Origin: Chloroflexota bacterium
GTDB taxonomy: Bacteria > Chloroflexota > Dehalococcoidia > JACQGW01
Length of the DNA stretch: 13,818 nt
Direction: 5' to 3'
Assembly: GCA_016199325.1 (NCBI GenBank)
Contig: JACQGW010000127.1
Location: 1-13,818, forward strand
Part shown: piece by piece, positions 6,549-13,506 of the stretch
Layout of the letters: every line of letters starts with the position of its first letter
Position numbering within the stretch: position 1 is the first letter of the stretch
Notes under the pieces: model-generated
What the model saw: the letters and a program-made list of their open reading frames with translations, nothing else
Database searches by the model: none
What the model was told of the DNA's origin: nothing
Made by a program: the position numbers and the translations under genes

Positions 6549-6649
6549 AACCGCAGAGACGCAGAGGACGCAGAGACGGGTCAAGGAGAAGGCGAACCAG
6601 AGTACCCTTTCTCGGCGATCTTCTCTGCGTTCTCTGCGCCTCTGCGGTT
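6549..6649. repeat. Inverted CGCAGAGACGCAGAG repeats between convergent genes
   Basis: A 28-base arm (6549-6576) and its inverse (6622-6649) match at 26 of 28 positions around a 45-base centre. The element nearly fills the gap between the aminotransferase stop (6518) and the fumarase stop (6662). It could act as a two-way transcription barrier, but no T-run follows either arm, so the terminator role is inferred from position. The arms are themselves built of GCAGAG-type units 8-9 bases apart. Confidence 0.75.
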
Positions 6650-6661
6650 TCGTTCGGCCCT

Positions 6662-8080
6662 CTACCCGCCGCCGGCCGCGGCAGAGGCGCCGGGCTCGGT
6701 CAGGGCTGCGGGGTTCAGGAGCTCGGCCAGCTCTGCCTCTGAGAGGTTCGTGCGCTCACGGGCCACCTCGCGGATCGTCCGGCCGGTGCGGGCGGCCTCT
6801 TTGGCGATGGCGGCCGCCGGGTCGTAGCCGATGCGTGGCGCCAGCGCCGTCGCCAGCATCAGCCCCTGCTCAACGAGGTCGGGGCCGCGTGAGGTCGCCT
6901 GGACTCCGGCGATGGCCTGGTCGGCCAGGTTCCGACAGGTGGCCGCCAGGAGCTGGATCGACTGAAGCAGGTTGTGGGCGGCGACGGGCATCATCGTATT
7001 CAGCTCGAACTGGCTGCCGGTGACGTTCGCCATCGTGATGGCGGCGTCGTTGCCGACGACCTGCGCGACCACCTGCATGGCCGATTCGCAGATGACGGGG
7101 TTGATCTTGCCGGGCATGATGGAGCTGCCCGGCTGCACCTCCGGGAGGGCGAGCTCGCCGAGGCCGGCCCGCGGCCCCGAGGCCAGCCAGCGCAGGTCGT
7201 TGGCGATCTTGAACACGCTCTCGGCGACGGTCCGGAGCGCACCGCTCGCCTGCGCGACCGCGTCGAGCGTGCATTGCGCCTGGAAGTGGTTCGACGTCTC
7301 CTGCACCTGGACGCCGGTCCATTCGACCAGCCGGGAGCAGGTGCGGCGGGCGAGCTCCGGATGCGTGTTGACACCGGTGCCGACCGCGGTGCCCCCGAGC
7401 GCAACCTCCGTGAGCTCGGCCTGGGTGTAGCGGAGCCGGTCGACCGCCCGGTCCATCTGGCCGGCATAGCCGTAGAACTCCTGGCCGAGGCGGATCGGCG
7501 TGGCGTCCTGAAGGTGGGTCCGGCCCGTCTTGACCACGTCCCAGAAGGCGCTCGACTTCTGCCGCAGCGCGTTTCGGAGCCGCTCGACCGCCGGCACGAG
7601 CTCCTCCTTGATCGCCAGCAGCGCCGAGAGGTGGATGGCCGTCGGGATGACGTCGTTGGAGGACTGGCCCATATTGACGTGGTCGTTGGGATGGACGGGC
7701 TTCCGGCTGCCGAGCGGCGATCCGAGAATCTCGTTCGCTCGATTGGCGATGACCTCGTTGGCGTTCATGTTCGTCGAGGTCCCGGAGCCGGTCTGGAAGA
7801 TGTCGATGACGAACTGTTGGTCGAACCGGCCGTCGGCCACCTCGTGCGCGGCACGGACAATCGCCTGGGCCAGCCGCCGGTCCAGCAGGCCCAGGTCGGC
7901 ATTCACTTCGGCCGCCGCCGCCTTGATGAGGCCGAGCGCCCGGATGAATGGCCGCGGGAAGCGGAGGTCGCTGATCGGGAAGTTATGTACCGCCCGCATA
8001 GTCGACGCGCCGTAGTAGGCGCCGGCGGGCACCTGCATCTCGCCCATCGAGTCGCGCTCGACACGCATTGCCTCTGGCAT
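6662..8080 (-). CDS. fumC: Fumarate hydratase, class II
   Basis: This iron-free homotetrameric enzyme interconverts fumarate and malate in the TCA cycle. The protein is 472 residues, normal for the family. Motifs visible are TGSGTSTNMNANEV (residues 97-110), NMGQSSNDVIPTAIH (136-150), TGRTHLQDATP with H189 at the position of the E. coli catalytic-pair His188, and the mobile-loop signature GSSIMPGKINP (318-328) carrying the catalytic serine. GSQFELNTMMPVAAHNLLQS follows as expected. The loop reads PGK and not the PAK of aspartases, which supports fumarase. The start at 8080 has GAGGTG six bases upstream; an in-frame ATG four codons later is an alternative. It follows the acetyltransferase gene by 20 bases and is probably co-transcribed with it, the 12-bp tandem repeat lying just upstream of its ribosome binding site. 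Confidence 0.95.
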   Translation of the reverse strand: MPEAMRVERDSMGEMQVPAGAYYGASTMRAVHNFPISDLRFPRPFIRALGLIKAAAAEVNADLGLLDRRLAQAIVRAAHEVADGRFDQQFVIDIFQTGSGTSTNMNANEVIANRANEILGSPLGSRKPVHPNDHVNMGQSSNDVIPTAIHLSALLAIKEELVPAVERLRNALRQKSSAFWDVVKTGRTHLQDATPIRLGQEFYGYAGQMDRAVDRLRYTQAELTEVALGGTAVGTGVNTHPELARRTCSRLVEWTGVQVQETSNHFQAQCTLDAVAQASGALRTVAESVFKIANDLRWLASGPRAGLGELALPEVQPGSSIMPGKINPVICESAMQVVAQVVGNDAAITMANVTGSQFELNTMMPVAAHNLLQSIQLLAATCRNLADQAIAGVQATSRGPDLVEQGLMLATALAPRIGYDPAAAIAKEAARTGRTIREVARERTNLSEAELAELLNPAALTEPGASAAAGGG

Positions 8081-8096
8081 TGTTCACCTCGCCAAG

Positions 8097-8192
8097 TAGT
8101 TCAGCCTTCAGTTCGGCCTTCAGTTCGGCCTTCAGTTCGGCCTTCAGTTCGGCCTTCAGTTCGGCCTTCAGTTCGGCCTTCAGTTCGGCCTT
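8097..8192 (-). repeat. 12-bp tandem repeat, seven perfect copies plus one degenerate
   Basis: On the plus strand the unit CAGTTCGGCCTT is repeated seven times without change (8109-8192). An eighth copy at 8097-8108 has two substitutions. Read on the minus strand in the acetyltransferase frame each unit encodes E-G-R-T. In the eighth copy the Arg codon CGA has become TGA, which is the stop codon of the gene. Perfect identity of seven copies implies recent expansion or homogenisation. Confidence 0.95.
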
Positions 8193-8781
8193 CTATGAGG
8201 ACGCGCTTGAGCACCGGGCTGTCGAACTCGGTGGCCAACGCATCCATCAGGATCTCGTCGAAGACGGCGCCGCCGATGCGCCGCGCCTCACGCCGGCGGC
8301 CGATGACCTGGAATCCGGCCTTCACGTAGGCGCGAATGGCCGGCGCGTTGTTGCTGTAGACCGCCAGCATGACGTTGTGCAGGTTCAGGAAGTTGAAGCC
8401 GAAGTCCAGCATCAGCCGCGTTGCCTCGGTGCCGTAGCCCCTTCCCCAGGCGGCGCGGTCGCCAATGAAGATGCCGAACGTCGCTTTTCGCTGCCCCTGG
8501 TCGATGTCGTGCAGCCCGGTGTTGCCAATCGCCCGGTTGGAAGCCAGCTCGAAGATCGTCATGACGACCGAGTGCCGGTCCGCCTGCATCCGCTCGAACC
8601 AGAGCTCCTCCTGTTCAAGGGTGAACGGCCCGACCGTCAGCAACGTCCGGGTCACCGCCGGGTCGCTCAGCCAGCGTTGAAACAGGGGCAGGTCAGACCG
8701 CCGCACCGGCCCGAGCCCGACCTTCTCACCACGAACCGTGATGATCGGCCCCTCTGTTGCCTGGCCGACGCCCTGATCCAT
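8101..8781 (-). CDS. GNAT-family N-acetyltransferase (RimJ/RimL-like) with an (EGRT)7 tail
   Basis: A 226-residue acetyl-CoA-dependent acetyltransferase, probably acting on a protein N-terminus or small amine. The GNAT core spans residues 12-185. It starts with VGLGPVRRSDLPLFQRWL, has IGNTGLHDID and KATFGIFIGDRAAWGRGYGTEATRLML (the acetyl-CoA pyrophosphate loop at about 111-121), and ends with LHNVMLAVYSNNAPAIRAYVKAGFQVIGRRRE. Residues 197-226 are seven EGRT repeats plus EG, encoded by the tandem repeat and unlike any family C-terminus, so the native protein probably ended near residue 196. The start at 8781 has GGGAGG eight bases upstream. The fumarase gene begins 20 bases after its stop. 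The substrate cannot be told from sequence. Confidence 0.93.
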   Translation of the reverse strand: MDQGVGQATEGPIITVRGEKVGLGPVRRSDLPLFQRWLSDPAVTRTLLTVGPFTLEQEELWFERMQADRHSVVMTIFELASNRAIGNTGLHDIDQGQRKATFGIFIGDRAAWGRGYGTEATRLMLDFGFNFLNLHNVMLAVYSNNAPAIRAYVKAGFQVIGRRREARRIGGAVFDEILMDALATEFDSPVLKRVLIEGRTEGRTEGRTEGRTEGRTEGRTEGRTEG

Positions 8782-8809
8782 CGCCTCGCCCTCCCGATTC
8801 CTTCAGTCC

Positions 8810-8841
8810 ATTCTACCATAGGACCAGCCGGGCCATAGGAC
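8810..8841 (-). promoter_or_regulatory. Possible promoter of the acetyltransferase-fumarase operon
   Basis: On the minus strand TAGAAT (8815-8810) is one base from consensus -10. Two direct copies of GTCCTATGG (8841-8833 and 8824-8816), repeating every 17 bases, occupy the -35 position and the spacer. There is no consensus -35, so an activator or repressor site is conceivable. Support is weak. Confidence 0.3.
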
Positions 8842-8843
8842 GG

Positions 8844-8878
8844 GGTTTCTGGTTTGTGGTCTCTCGTTTCTGGTTGGG
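8844..8878. repeat. Five heptamers, GGTTTCT-like
   Basis: Units of seven bases: GGTTTCT, GGTTTGT, GGTCTCT, CGTTTCT, GGTTGGG. They are the inverse complement of the family at 124-158. The array lies upstream of the acetyltransferase operon, in the 180-base gap before the nucleotidyltransferase gene. Confidence 0.65.
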
Positions 8879-8913
8879 GAGGATCGCTCCGCCAACGGCA
8901 TTCCCGGCGCTCC

Positions 8914-8942
8914 CCTTGGCGATCTTGGCGTCCTGGCGGTTC
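8914..8942 (+). repeat. 29-base CTTGGCGATCTTGGCG repeat, copy B
   Basis: It differs from the copy at 5086-5114 by one base (C for T) and lies 19 bases from the stop codon of the nucleotidyltransferase gene. Both copies end in GGCGGTTC. Confidence 0.8.
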
Positions 8943-8961
8943 GTCCGCTTCATCCGCCGGC

Positions 8962-9585
8962 CTAGTCGAGGAGCGGGTGGATCAGCTCGACCAGAACGGC
9001 GCCCGGCACTTCGACGCCCTGGTCGCTGGCTGCGATGAGGGCGCGGAGGATCTTCCGGTTGGCGGCCGGGTTGCCTGGGAGGATCAGGCGGCTGAGATAG
9101 AGCCAATCGATGGAGCCGCGCTTGAGGACGCCGAGCGCGTCGAGCAGGTGGACGGTGGGCCCCGGGATGCCGACCAGGGCCTTCATGACGAAGAAGTCCT
9201 CGGGCGGGAGAACGCGAAGCTGGCGGCCCCGGACCGGCAGCTCGGGCGCTCGGGCCAGCGTCTCGTCGCCGATGTGTACCGGGCCACGGGACTCGTGGAC
9301 GAGGTCGATCTCGACGCCGTGACGCAGGGCTTTGCCCAGCCAGACCGGGTCTTCGATCCAGGTTCGGAAGCCGGCCTGCCGGAAGACCTCGCGCACACGC
9401 GAGGCCGTGTCGGGCCGCACAAAGACGTCGATGTCGTGCGTGGTCTGGCGAAGGCCGTAGGCAATCGCCGCCACGCCGCCGCCGAAGACGTGCGGGACGT
9501 CGCCCTGGCGCAGAACCGCCAGCACCTCGTCCAGGACCTCGTCAAAGTGCTCGGGCAGGGCGGGCCGGCGGGGCTCAAAGTTCAT
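8962..9585 (-). CDS. Nucleotidyltransferase-fold protein (MNT/AbiEii-like)
   Basis: A 207-residue protein with the Pol-beta-type minimal nucleotidyltransferase core. FGGGVAAIAYGLRQTTHDIDVFV (residues 34-56) supplies the Gly-rich motif and the metal-binding pair D51 and D53, and VEIDLV supplies a third Asp at D94. Residues 105-207 form a helical region with EDFFVMKALV and SIDWLYLSRLI, as in proteins annotated as nucleotidyltransferase or AbiEii-type toxin. The substrate is unknown and no HEPN or antitoxin partner is adjacent, so a toxin role is not supported here. The start at 9585 has GGAGG six bases upstream. A longer frame to 9699 only translates the heptamer repeats and is rejected. Confidence 0.82.
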   Translation of the reverse strand: MNFEPRRPALPEHFDEVLDEVLAVLRQGDVPHVFGGGVAAIAYGLRQTTHDIDVFVRPDTASRVREVFRQAGFRTWIEDPVWLGKALRHGVEIDLVHESRGPVHIGDETLARAPELPVRGRQLRVLPPEDFFVMKALVGIPGPTVHLLDALGVLKRGSIDWLYLSRLILPGNPAANRKILRALIAASDQGVEVPGAVLVELIHPLLD

Positions 9586-9646
9586 CGGCGCCTCCGCCAC
9601 AGGCCGGCAAGACGCGTACCGGGAATCGGCATGCTTCCTGCGAAAC

Positions 9647-9725
9647 GAGTGATGAGTGATGAGTGATGAGTGATGAGTGATGAAGTCCCTACTCATCACT
9701 CATTACTCATCACTCATCACTCGTC
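9647..9725. repeat. Facing heptamer arrays, (GAGTGAT)5 and (ACTCATC)5
   Basis: Five perfect GAGTGAT units (9647-9681), a nine-base centre and five ACTCATC-like units (9691-9725, two with one substitution) are inverse complements. Together they can fold into a hairpin with arms of about 35 bases. They fill the gap between the divergent nucleotidyltransferase and DUF4177-like genes and end just before the latter's ribosome binding site. Confidence 0.9.
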
Positions 9726-9738
9726 CCGGGGAGGCGTT

Positions 9739-9933
9739 GTGCAGCGGTGGCAGTATACGTGGGCGTATCTGGACGTGGCGACCGGCCTGATTGGCGATCC
9801 GGCGGCGCCGTCTCGGGAGACCGTCAACGAGCGGGGGCTGCGGGGGTGGGAGCTGGTGTCCGTCGTCTCCAACGGCGAGGTCGGCGAGCGGCGGACGTAC
9901 ATCGCCTTCTTCAAGCGGCTTGCCGAGGACTAG
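9739..9933 (+). CDS. Small DUF4177-like protein
   Basis: A 64-residue cytoplasmic protein. It begins VQRWQYTWAYLDV (with initiator Met for the first Val), continues with VNERGLRGWELVSVVSN, and ends with a strand RRTYIAFFKRL. The pattern of an N-terminal W-x-Y strand, a central LRGWELVSV and a C-terminal strand with aromatic residues matches the DUF4177 family, whose function is unknown. The GTG start at 9739 has GGGGAGG four bases upstream. Its stop is three bases before the GTG of the glycosyltransferase, so the two are surely co-transcribed and probably translationally coupled. A frame from 9670 only adds repeat translation. Confidence 0.75.
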   Translation: MQRWQYTWAYLDVATGLIGDPAAPSRETVNERGLRGWELVSVVSNGEVGERRTYIAFFKRLAED

Positions 9934-9936
9934 TCG

Positions 9937-10944
9937 GTGAGCACCCCGCTGCGGATTGCCCTGCTCTCGACGCCGCACACGGCGACGCCCCCCGACGGCT
10001 ACGGCGCATCGGAGCTCATCGCCGGTTTGCTTGCCGAGGCGCTCGTCGCCGCCGGCCATGCGGTGACCGTCTTCGGGCGCTCCGGCTCGCCGACGCCGGC
10101 CCGCCTCGCCTCCTTTCCCGAGGCCGACGGCCACCCCACGTTCGACGGCCGCGAGTTGATCCACGCCGCTCGGGCGATGGCTCGGAGCGGCGAGTTCGAC
10201 GTCGTCCACAACCATTGCCTGGCCGCCGGCCCGGCACTGGCGGGCCTGGCACGGGCTCCGGTCGTCAGCACGCTCCACTACCTGTCGCCGATCCTCCGGG
10301 CGTTCCCCGAGCACGATGTCGTCGCCGTCAGCGAGCATCAGCGGGCGCGGGCGGCCGAGCTGGGGCTGAACGTGGTCGCGACGATTCACAACGGCGTCGA
10401 CCTCACTCGGTTCACCTTCGAGCGGCAGAAGGACGACTACCTGCTGTTCCTTGGCCGCTTCCACCCGAACAAGGGCGCTCATCTGGCGATCGCCGCCGCT
10501 CGCCGGCTGGACCGGCGGCTGGTCATCGCCGCGCCAGGGCCTCCGCCGGACCAGGTCGGCTACTTCGAGGAAGCGATCCGCCCCCACCTCGACAGTCGTA
10601 TCGAGTGGATCGGCGAGGTTCGCGGCCGGCAGAAAGACGAGCTGCTCGGTCGCGCCCACTGCCTCCTCATGCCGGCCTGCTGGGACGAGCCGTTCGGCCT
10701 GGTCCTCGTCGAGGCCATGGCCTGCGGCACGCCCGTGGTTGCCCTCGGCCGCGGCGCCATCCCGGAGATCGTCGACCATGGCCGAACCGGCTTCGTCGTG
10801 CATGACGCCGACGAGCTGCCGGCAGCCGCCGACCGCGCCGGCAGCATCGACCCGGCCGCCTGCCGCCGGCACGTCGAAGCGCACTTCACCGCCGAGCGCA
10901 TGGCGCGCGAATACGCCGCCCTCTATCACCGGCTGGCGAGGTAG
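9937..10944 (+). CDS. Glycosyltransferase family 4 (GT-B fold)
   Basis: A 335-residue retaining glycosyltransferase that moves a sugar from a nucleotide donor to an acceptor, probably in envelope polysaccharide or glycolipid synthesis. The N-terminal acceptor domain (about 1-160) has the Gly-rich DGYGASELIAGLLAEAL, FDVVHNHC and VAVSEHQR. The C-terminal donor domain (about 165-330) has YLLFLGRFHPNKGAHLAI, and the EX7E motif at E251 and E259 in WDEPFGLVLVEAMACGTPVVA, followed by RGAIPEIVDHGRTGFVV. All are typical of GT4. The GTG start at 9937 follows the DUF4177-like stop. The stop TAG at 10942-10944 abuts a heptamer array. Donor and acceptor cannot be predicted. Confidence 0.93.
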   Translation: MSTPLRIALLSTPHTATPPDGYGASELIAGLLAEALVAAGHAVTVFGRSGSPTPARLASFPEADGHPTFDGRELIHAARAMARSGEFDVVHNHCLAAGPALAGLARAPVVSTLHYLSPILRAFPEHDVVAVSEHQRARAAELGLNVVATIHNGVDLTRFTFERQKDDYLLFLGRFHPNKGAHLAIAAARRLDRRLVIAAPGPPPDQVGYFEEAIRPHLDSRIEWIGEVRGRQKDELLGRAHCLLMPACWDEPFGLVLVEAMACGTPVVALGRGAIPEIVDHGRTGFVVHDADELPAAADRAGSIDPAACRRHVEAHFTAERMAREYAALYHRLAR

Positions 10945-11100
10945 TCGGCGGTCGGCGGTCGGCAGTCGGCAGTCGGCGGTGTACCGGCTGACGCATGACG
11001 CATGACGGCGTAGCGGGACGGCCATCAGCGGTCAGCAGTGAGTCGGCTCACCGCTGACTGCTGACTGCCAACTGCCGACCGCCGACTGCCGACGCATCAC
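10944..11100. repeat. Facing heptamer arrays between convergent glycosyltransferase genes
   Basis: Five GTCGGCR units lie at 10944-10978, starting on the last base of the GT4 stop codon. Two ACGCATG units follow at 10991-11004. Eleven phased heptamers run from 11024 to 11100, including TGCTGAC, TGCCAAC, TGCCGAC, CGCCGAC and TGCCGAC. The two sides are largely inverse complements. The final unit GCATCAC supplies the TGA stop of the GT-C gene (11099-11097 on the minus strand). Confidence 0.88.
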
Positions 11101-13412
11101 TTCCGCAGGAACACCTCCACGGGATCGACCGACCATGCCTTGAGATAGACGGCATCCTTCAGCACGATGGTCGGACTGGCAAGCGCCCTGGGCGAGACAA
11201 TGGCGCAGGGACGGAAGGCGCTCACCCGGGGGGAACCGCCGCCAGGGGGCGAGCCGGCGAGGCTCGGCGGGCCGTGCATACGGCGGAACATCCTCGCCGG
11301 AAACGCATTCTCGGCGTAGACGTGCTCGATGCGGACCCTCTGCGGGCCGTCTTCCCGAAGAAGCAGCCAGAGGGGGTACTCCCAGTCGTCGGCGCCGAAG
11401 TAGAGGCCGATCTCCGAGCAACCGCTCGCCCTGATGCGCGCCGCGGCCTGCACGTACGGCGTTTGCAGCTCCGGGCGGCGCACGAAGTACTGATCCAGCC
11501 GGCTCACGCTGAGCACGCTCCGGTCGCCGACGAGCGGCCGGGTCTCGTTCTGGAGCAGGGCCGGCAGCGATGCCAGGACGAGCAGCACGCCAATCGTCCC
11601 CATGACCCGCCGGCCGAGCACGGCGCCCAGGACGGTCGCGGCGAAGGGCGCAAGGAGGACGAAGAGTGGCAGGTGGAGGCGACTGTTCCAGGGCTGCCAC
11701 CGGAGCAGGCTGAACAGGAGGAAGGCGACCGTGCAGGCGGTGAGATAAGCCACCAGCACGCGGCGATCTCGTCCACCGCCTGCTGTGATGGAGTCTGTCG
11801 AGTTCCTCAGGGAGCCCGGGGTCCGGGCGCTGCAGCGCCAACTACGAGCCGGGAGAGCGCCCTGGTTTGGAGTTGACGCTCCAGCGCCCGGTTCCCCGGT
11901 GTGGGCTCCACCGGATCGGTTCACCAATCTGCAGAAGAGCAGGGCGATTGCCAGCAGCGCCAGGAGGAGGTGGAGGGGATTCCCTGCGTCGTCCTCGTGC
12001 GTCGAGGCCGCCGAGACCTGGAAGGCCGTTCCGACCCAGGTCGTGCGGGGGTCGCTCGCGTCTGCGCCCAGCGCCACGTGAAGCGCGAGGACGGCCTGCT
12101 CCGTCAACCGGTTGACTTCGGGCAGGGGAGTCCGCAGTTGAATGGCAATGTTTCTGGCCAGCGTGGAGGCGAAGGCCCGCATCGAGAGCGACTCGCTCAC
12201 GTAGCTCTCCTGGCCGGCGTCGAGCGGAAAGCCGAAGAAGGCCGTGTTGCGCCAGAAGTGCCCGACGTTGAGGAACAGCGCAATGGCCCCTACGACCAGC
12301 GCGAAGAGCCAGAAGCGAGGGCCGATGGCCCTCCGGCCCGAAACGACGAACCAGGCCAGGAAGGGAAATGCGTAGAGGTAGGCGGTGCCCTTGGCCAGCA
12401 CGGCAAGCCCGAGCCCTGCGCCCACGCCAAGCGCGTGCGCCCAGCGCGGCTGCTTCCTGAACGCCAGGAGAAAAGAGACGAAGCAGACGAGCCAGAAGGC
12501 CACGACCGCGTCGTTCTGCGTGCTCGTCGCCTGGAGGATGCCCATCGGGAGCGTTGCCGCCACCAGCGCGGCGAACACCTGCGCGCGCCCTCCGGCGCCC
12601 AGTTGTCTGGCGATGAGTGAGGCTCCGACCACACTGCCGACCATGCTGAACCATTGGACGAGATTGGCGAAACGGTCGCCGCCGCTCAGCACCTGCAGGT
12701 GCAGGATGGCGAGCTCCGCCCACGGGTTCTGGTAGAGCTGCCGCAGGACGCTCGTCGGGTAGTGGTCGACGCTGCCCTGCTGGATCCAGTGGACGACCCG
12801 AGGCATGTGGTAGGTCATCGAATCCCACGTGTTCGGCGGCGCCGCAAGGGCGATCACGCCCAGGATCGCCGCTTCAGAGAGGAGCCAGCCGAGGAGCACG
12901 GCATGAAATCGGGGGATCGTGGCGACGGCTGACTGTGTGCCCTTCTGGCCGGCCGGTCCAGCGGGTATGTTCGGCAAGCCCCCGTCAGAGTCCGCACCTT
13001 CCCGTAGGGCTGGGGCTTGTCCCTCGCCGGCCGCGCCGTGGAGGGTCCGACGGGGGACAAGCCCCAGCCCTACGGGCATCGCATCCATGTCAGCCGGGCA
13101 ATGGTCATGCCGGTCGGCGAGCCGCTGCGCAATGGATGACAGGCCGTTGCTGAACCTGTGGGATGCGCCGCTCCTACAGCTACCGGCCACCAGCGCGGCG
13201 ACGACACTCGCCAGGGTCCAGAAGCCGACCAGCCAGCCGAACGACAGCAACCTGAGAGCGCCGAGAACCTCCGTCGCCGCCGTGAGCAGGACGCCCCACA
13301 CCAGGGCCGCCGGCAGAAAGGCGCGCCGCCAGTCGGCATCGCCACATCCGGTCCGGCGCCGGCATGCCAGGAAGATGACGGCGAAACAGAGGACCGGGAT
13401 GACGACAGGCAA
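11097..13412 (-). CDS. Multi-pass GT-C glycosyltransferase, family 39/PMT-like
   Basis: A membrane glycosyltransferase that probably uses a polyprenyl-phosphate sugar donor outside the membrane. About ten or more hydrophobic segments are visible, for example LPVVIPVLCFAVIFLA, AVLLGWLLSEAAILGVIALA, FWLFALVVGAIALFLNVG, LHLLLALLAIALLF and VLVAYLTACTVAFLLFSLL. The first large loop holds NTWDSMTYHMPRVVHW, where the Asp (about residue 197) fits the catalytic acid of GT-C enzymes. A soluble C-terminal domain follows (GLYFGADDWEYPLWLLLRE). The start is uncertain. TTG at 13412 behind GAAGAGG gives 771 residues. TTG at 13487 is possible. A frame to 13652 merely translates heptamers. Two hydrophilic loops are encoded by palindromic repeats (11811-11909, 13001-13076), and a third low-complexity stretch lies near 11165-11275. 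Confidence 0.85.
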   Translation of the reverse strand: MPVVIPVLCFAVIFLACRRRTGCGDADWRRAFLPAALVWGVLLTAATEVLGALRLLSFGWLVGFWTLASVVAALVAGSCRSGASHRFSNGLSSIAQRLADRHDHCPADMDAMPVGLGLVPRRTLHGAAGEGQAPALREGADSDGGLPNIPAGPAGQKGTQSAVATIPRFHAVLLGWLLSEAAILGVIALAAPPNTWDSMTYHMPRVVHWIQQGSVDHYPTSVLRQLYQNPWAELAILHLQVLSGGDRFANLVQWFSMVGSVVGASLIARQLGAGGRAQVFAALVAATLPMGILQATSTQNDAVVAFWLVCFVSFLLAFRKQPRWAHALGVGAGLGLAVLAKGTAYLYAFPFLAWFVVSGRRAIGPRFWLFALVVGAIALFLNVGHFWRNTAFFGFPLDAGQESYVSESLSMRAFASTLARNIAIQLRTPLPEVNRLTEQAVLALHVALGADASDPRTTWVGTAFQVSAASTHEDDAGNPLHLLLALLAIALLFCRLVNRSGGAHTGEPGAGASTPNQGALPARSWRCSARTPGSLRNSTDSITAGGGRDRRVLVAYLTACTVAFLLFSLLRWQPWNSRLHLPLFVLLAPFAATVLGAVLGRRVMGTIGVLLVLASLPALLQNETRPLVGDRSVLSVSRLDQYFVRRPELQTPYVQAAARIRASGCSEIGLYFGADDWEYPLWLLLREDGPQRVRIEHVYAENAFPARMFRRMHGPPSLAGSPPGGGSPRVSAFRPCAIVSPRALASPTIVLKDAVYLKAWSVDPVEVFLRK
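11811..11909. repeat. Palindromic element inside the GT-C gene, copy 1 (99 bp)
   Basis: Outer arms GGAGCCC (11811-11817) and GGGCTCC (11903-11909) enclose inner arms of 28 and 29 bases (11816-11843 and 11871-11899). The inner arms pair with four substitutions and one gap. The unit is 99 bp, a multiple of three, and encodes a hydrophilic Pro/Ser/Arg-rich loop (about TGEPGAGASTPNQGALP) between two membrane segments, leaving the frame open. Confidence 0.7.
13001..13076. repeat. Palindromic element inside the GT-C gene, copy 2 (23-bp perfect arms)
   Basis: Arms at 13001-13023 and 13054-13076 (CCCGTAGGGCTGGGGC... and inverse) are perfectly complementary over 23 bases around a 30-base centre. On the minus strand it reads in frame as MPVGLGLVPRRTLHGAAG then EGQAPALREG, a hydrophilic insert between membrane segments. 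An imperfect palindrome (13156-13179, CTGTGGGATGCG...) lies about 80 bases further on in the same loop. Confidence 0.85.
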
Positions 13413-13506
13413 GAGACCCTCTTCGACGTGTTGACCGGTTTCGAGATCGACCCGTTCCCAGATAGCCGATCGTAGGCCCGAAGTCAATGCGTCATCCGTG
13501 CCGGCG

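Noticed and set aside
5280..6584. Minus-strand frame opposite the aminotransferase
   Set aside because: Shadow of a confident gene, with no domain and no ribosome binding site.
6974..8329. Plus-strand frame opposite fumarase ending in SVRPSVRP repeats
   Set aside because: It is antisense to a clear fumC and its repeats are only the 12-bp tandem repeat in another frame.
9586..9699. N-terminal extension of the nucleotidyltransferase (THHSSLITHHS)
   Set aside because: It is a translation of the heptamer array; the ATG at 9585 has a good GGAGG and the domain begins soon after.
9647..9725. Possible CRISPR array (also considered at 10944-11100 and 13507-13667)
   Set aside because: Units are 7 bases with no spacers and no cas genes nearby, so these are short tandem repeats.
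9703..11025. Minus-strand frame opposite the DUF4177-like and GT4 genes
   Set aside because: Antisense shadow that begins within repeat sequence; the sense strand has full GT4 motifs.
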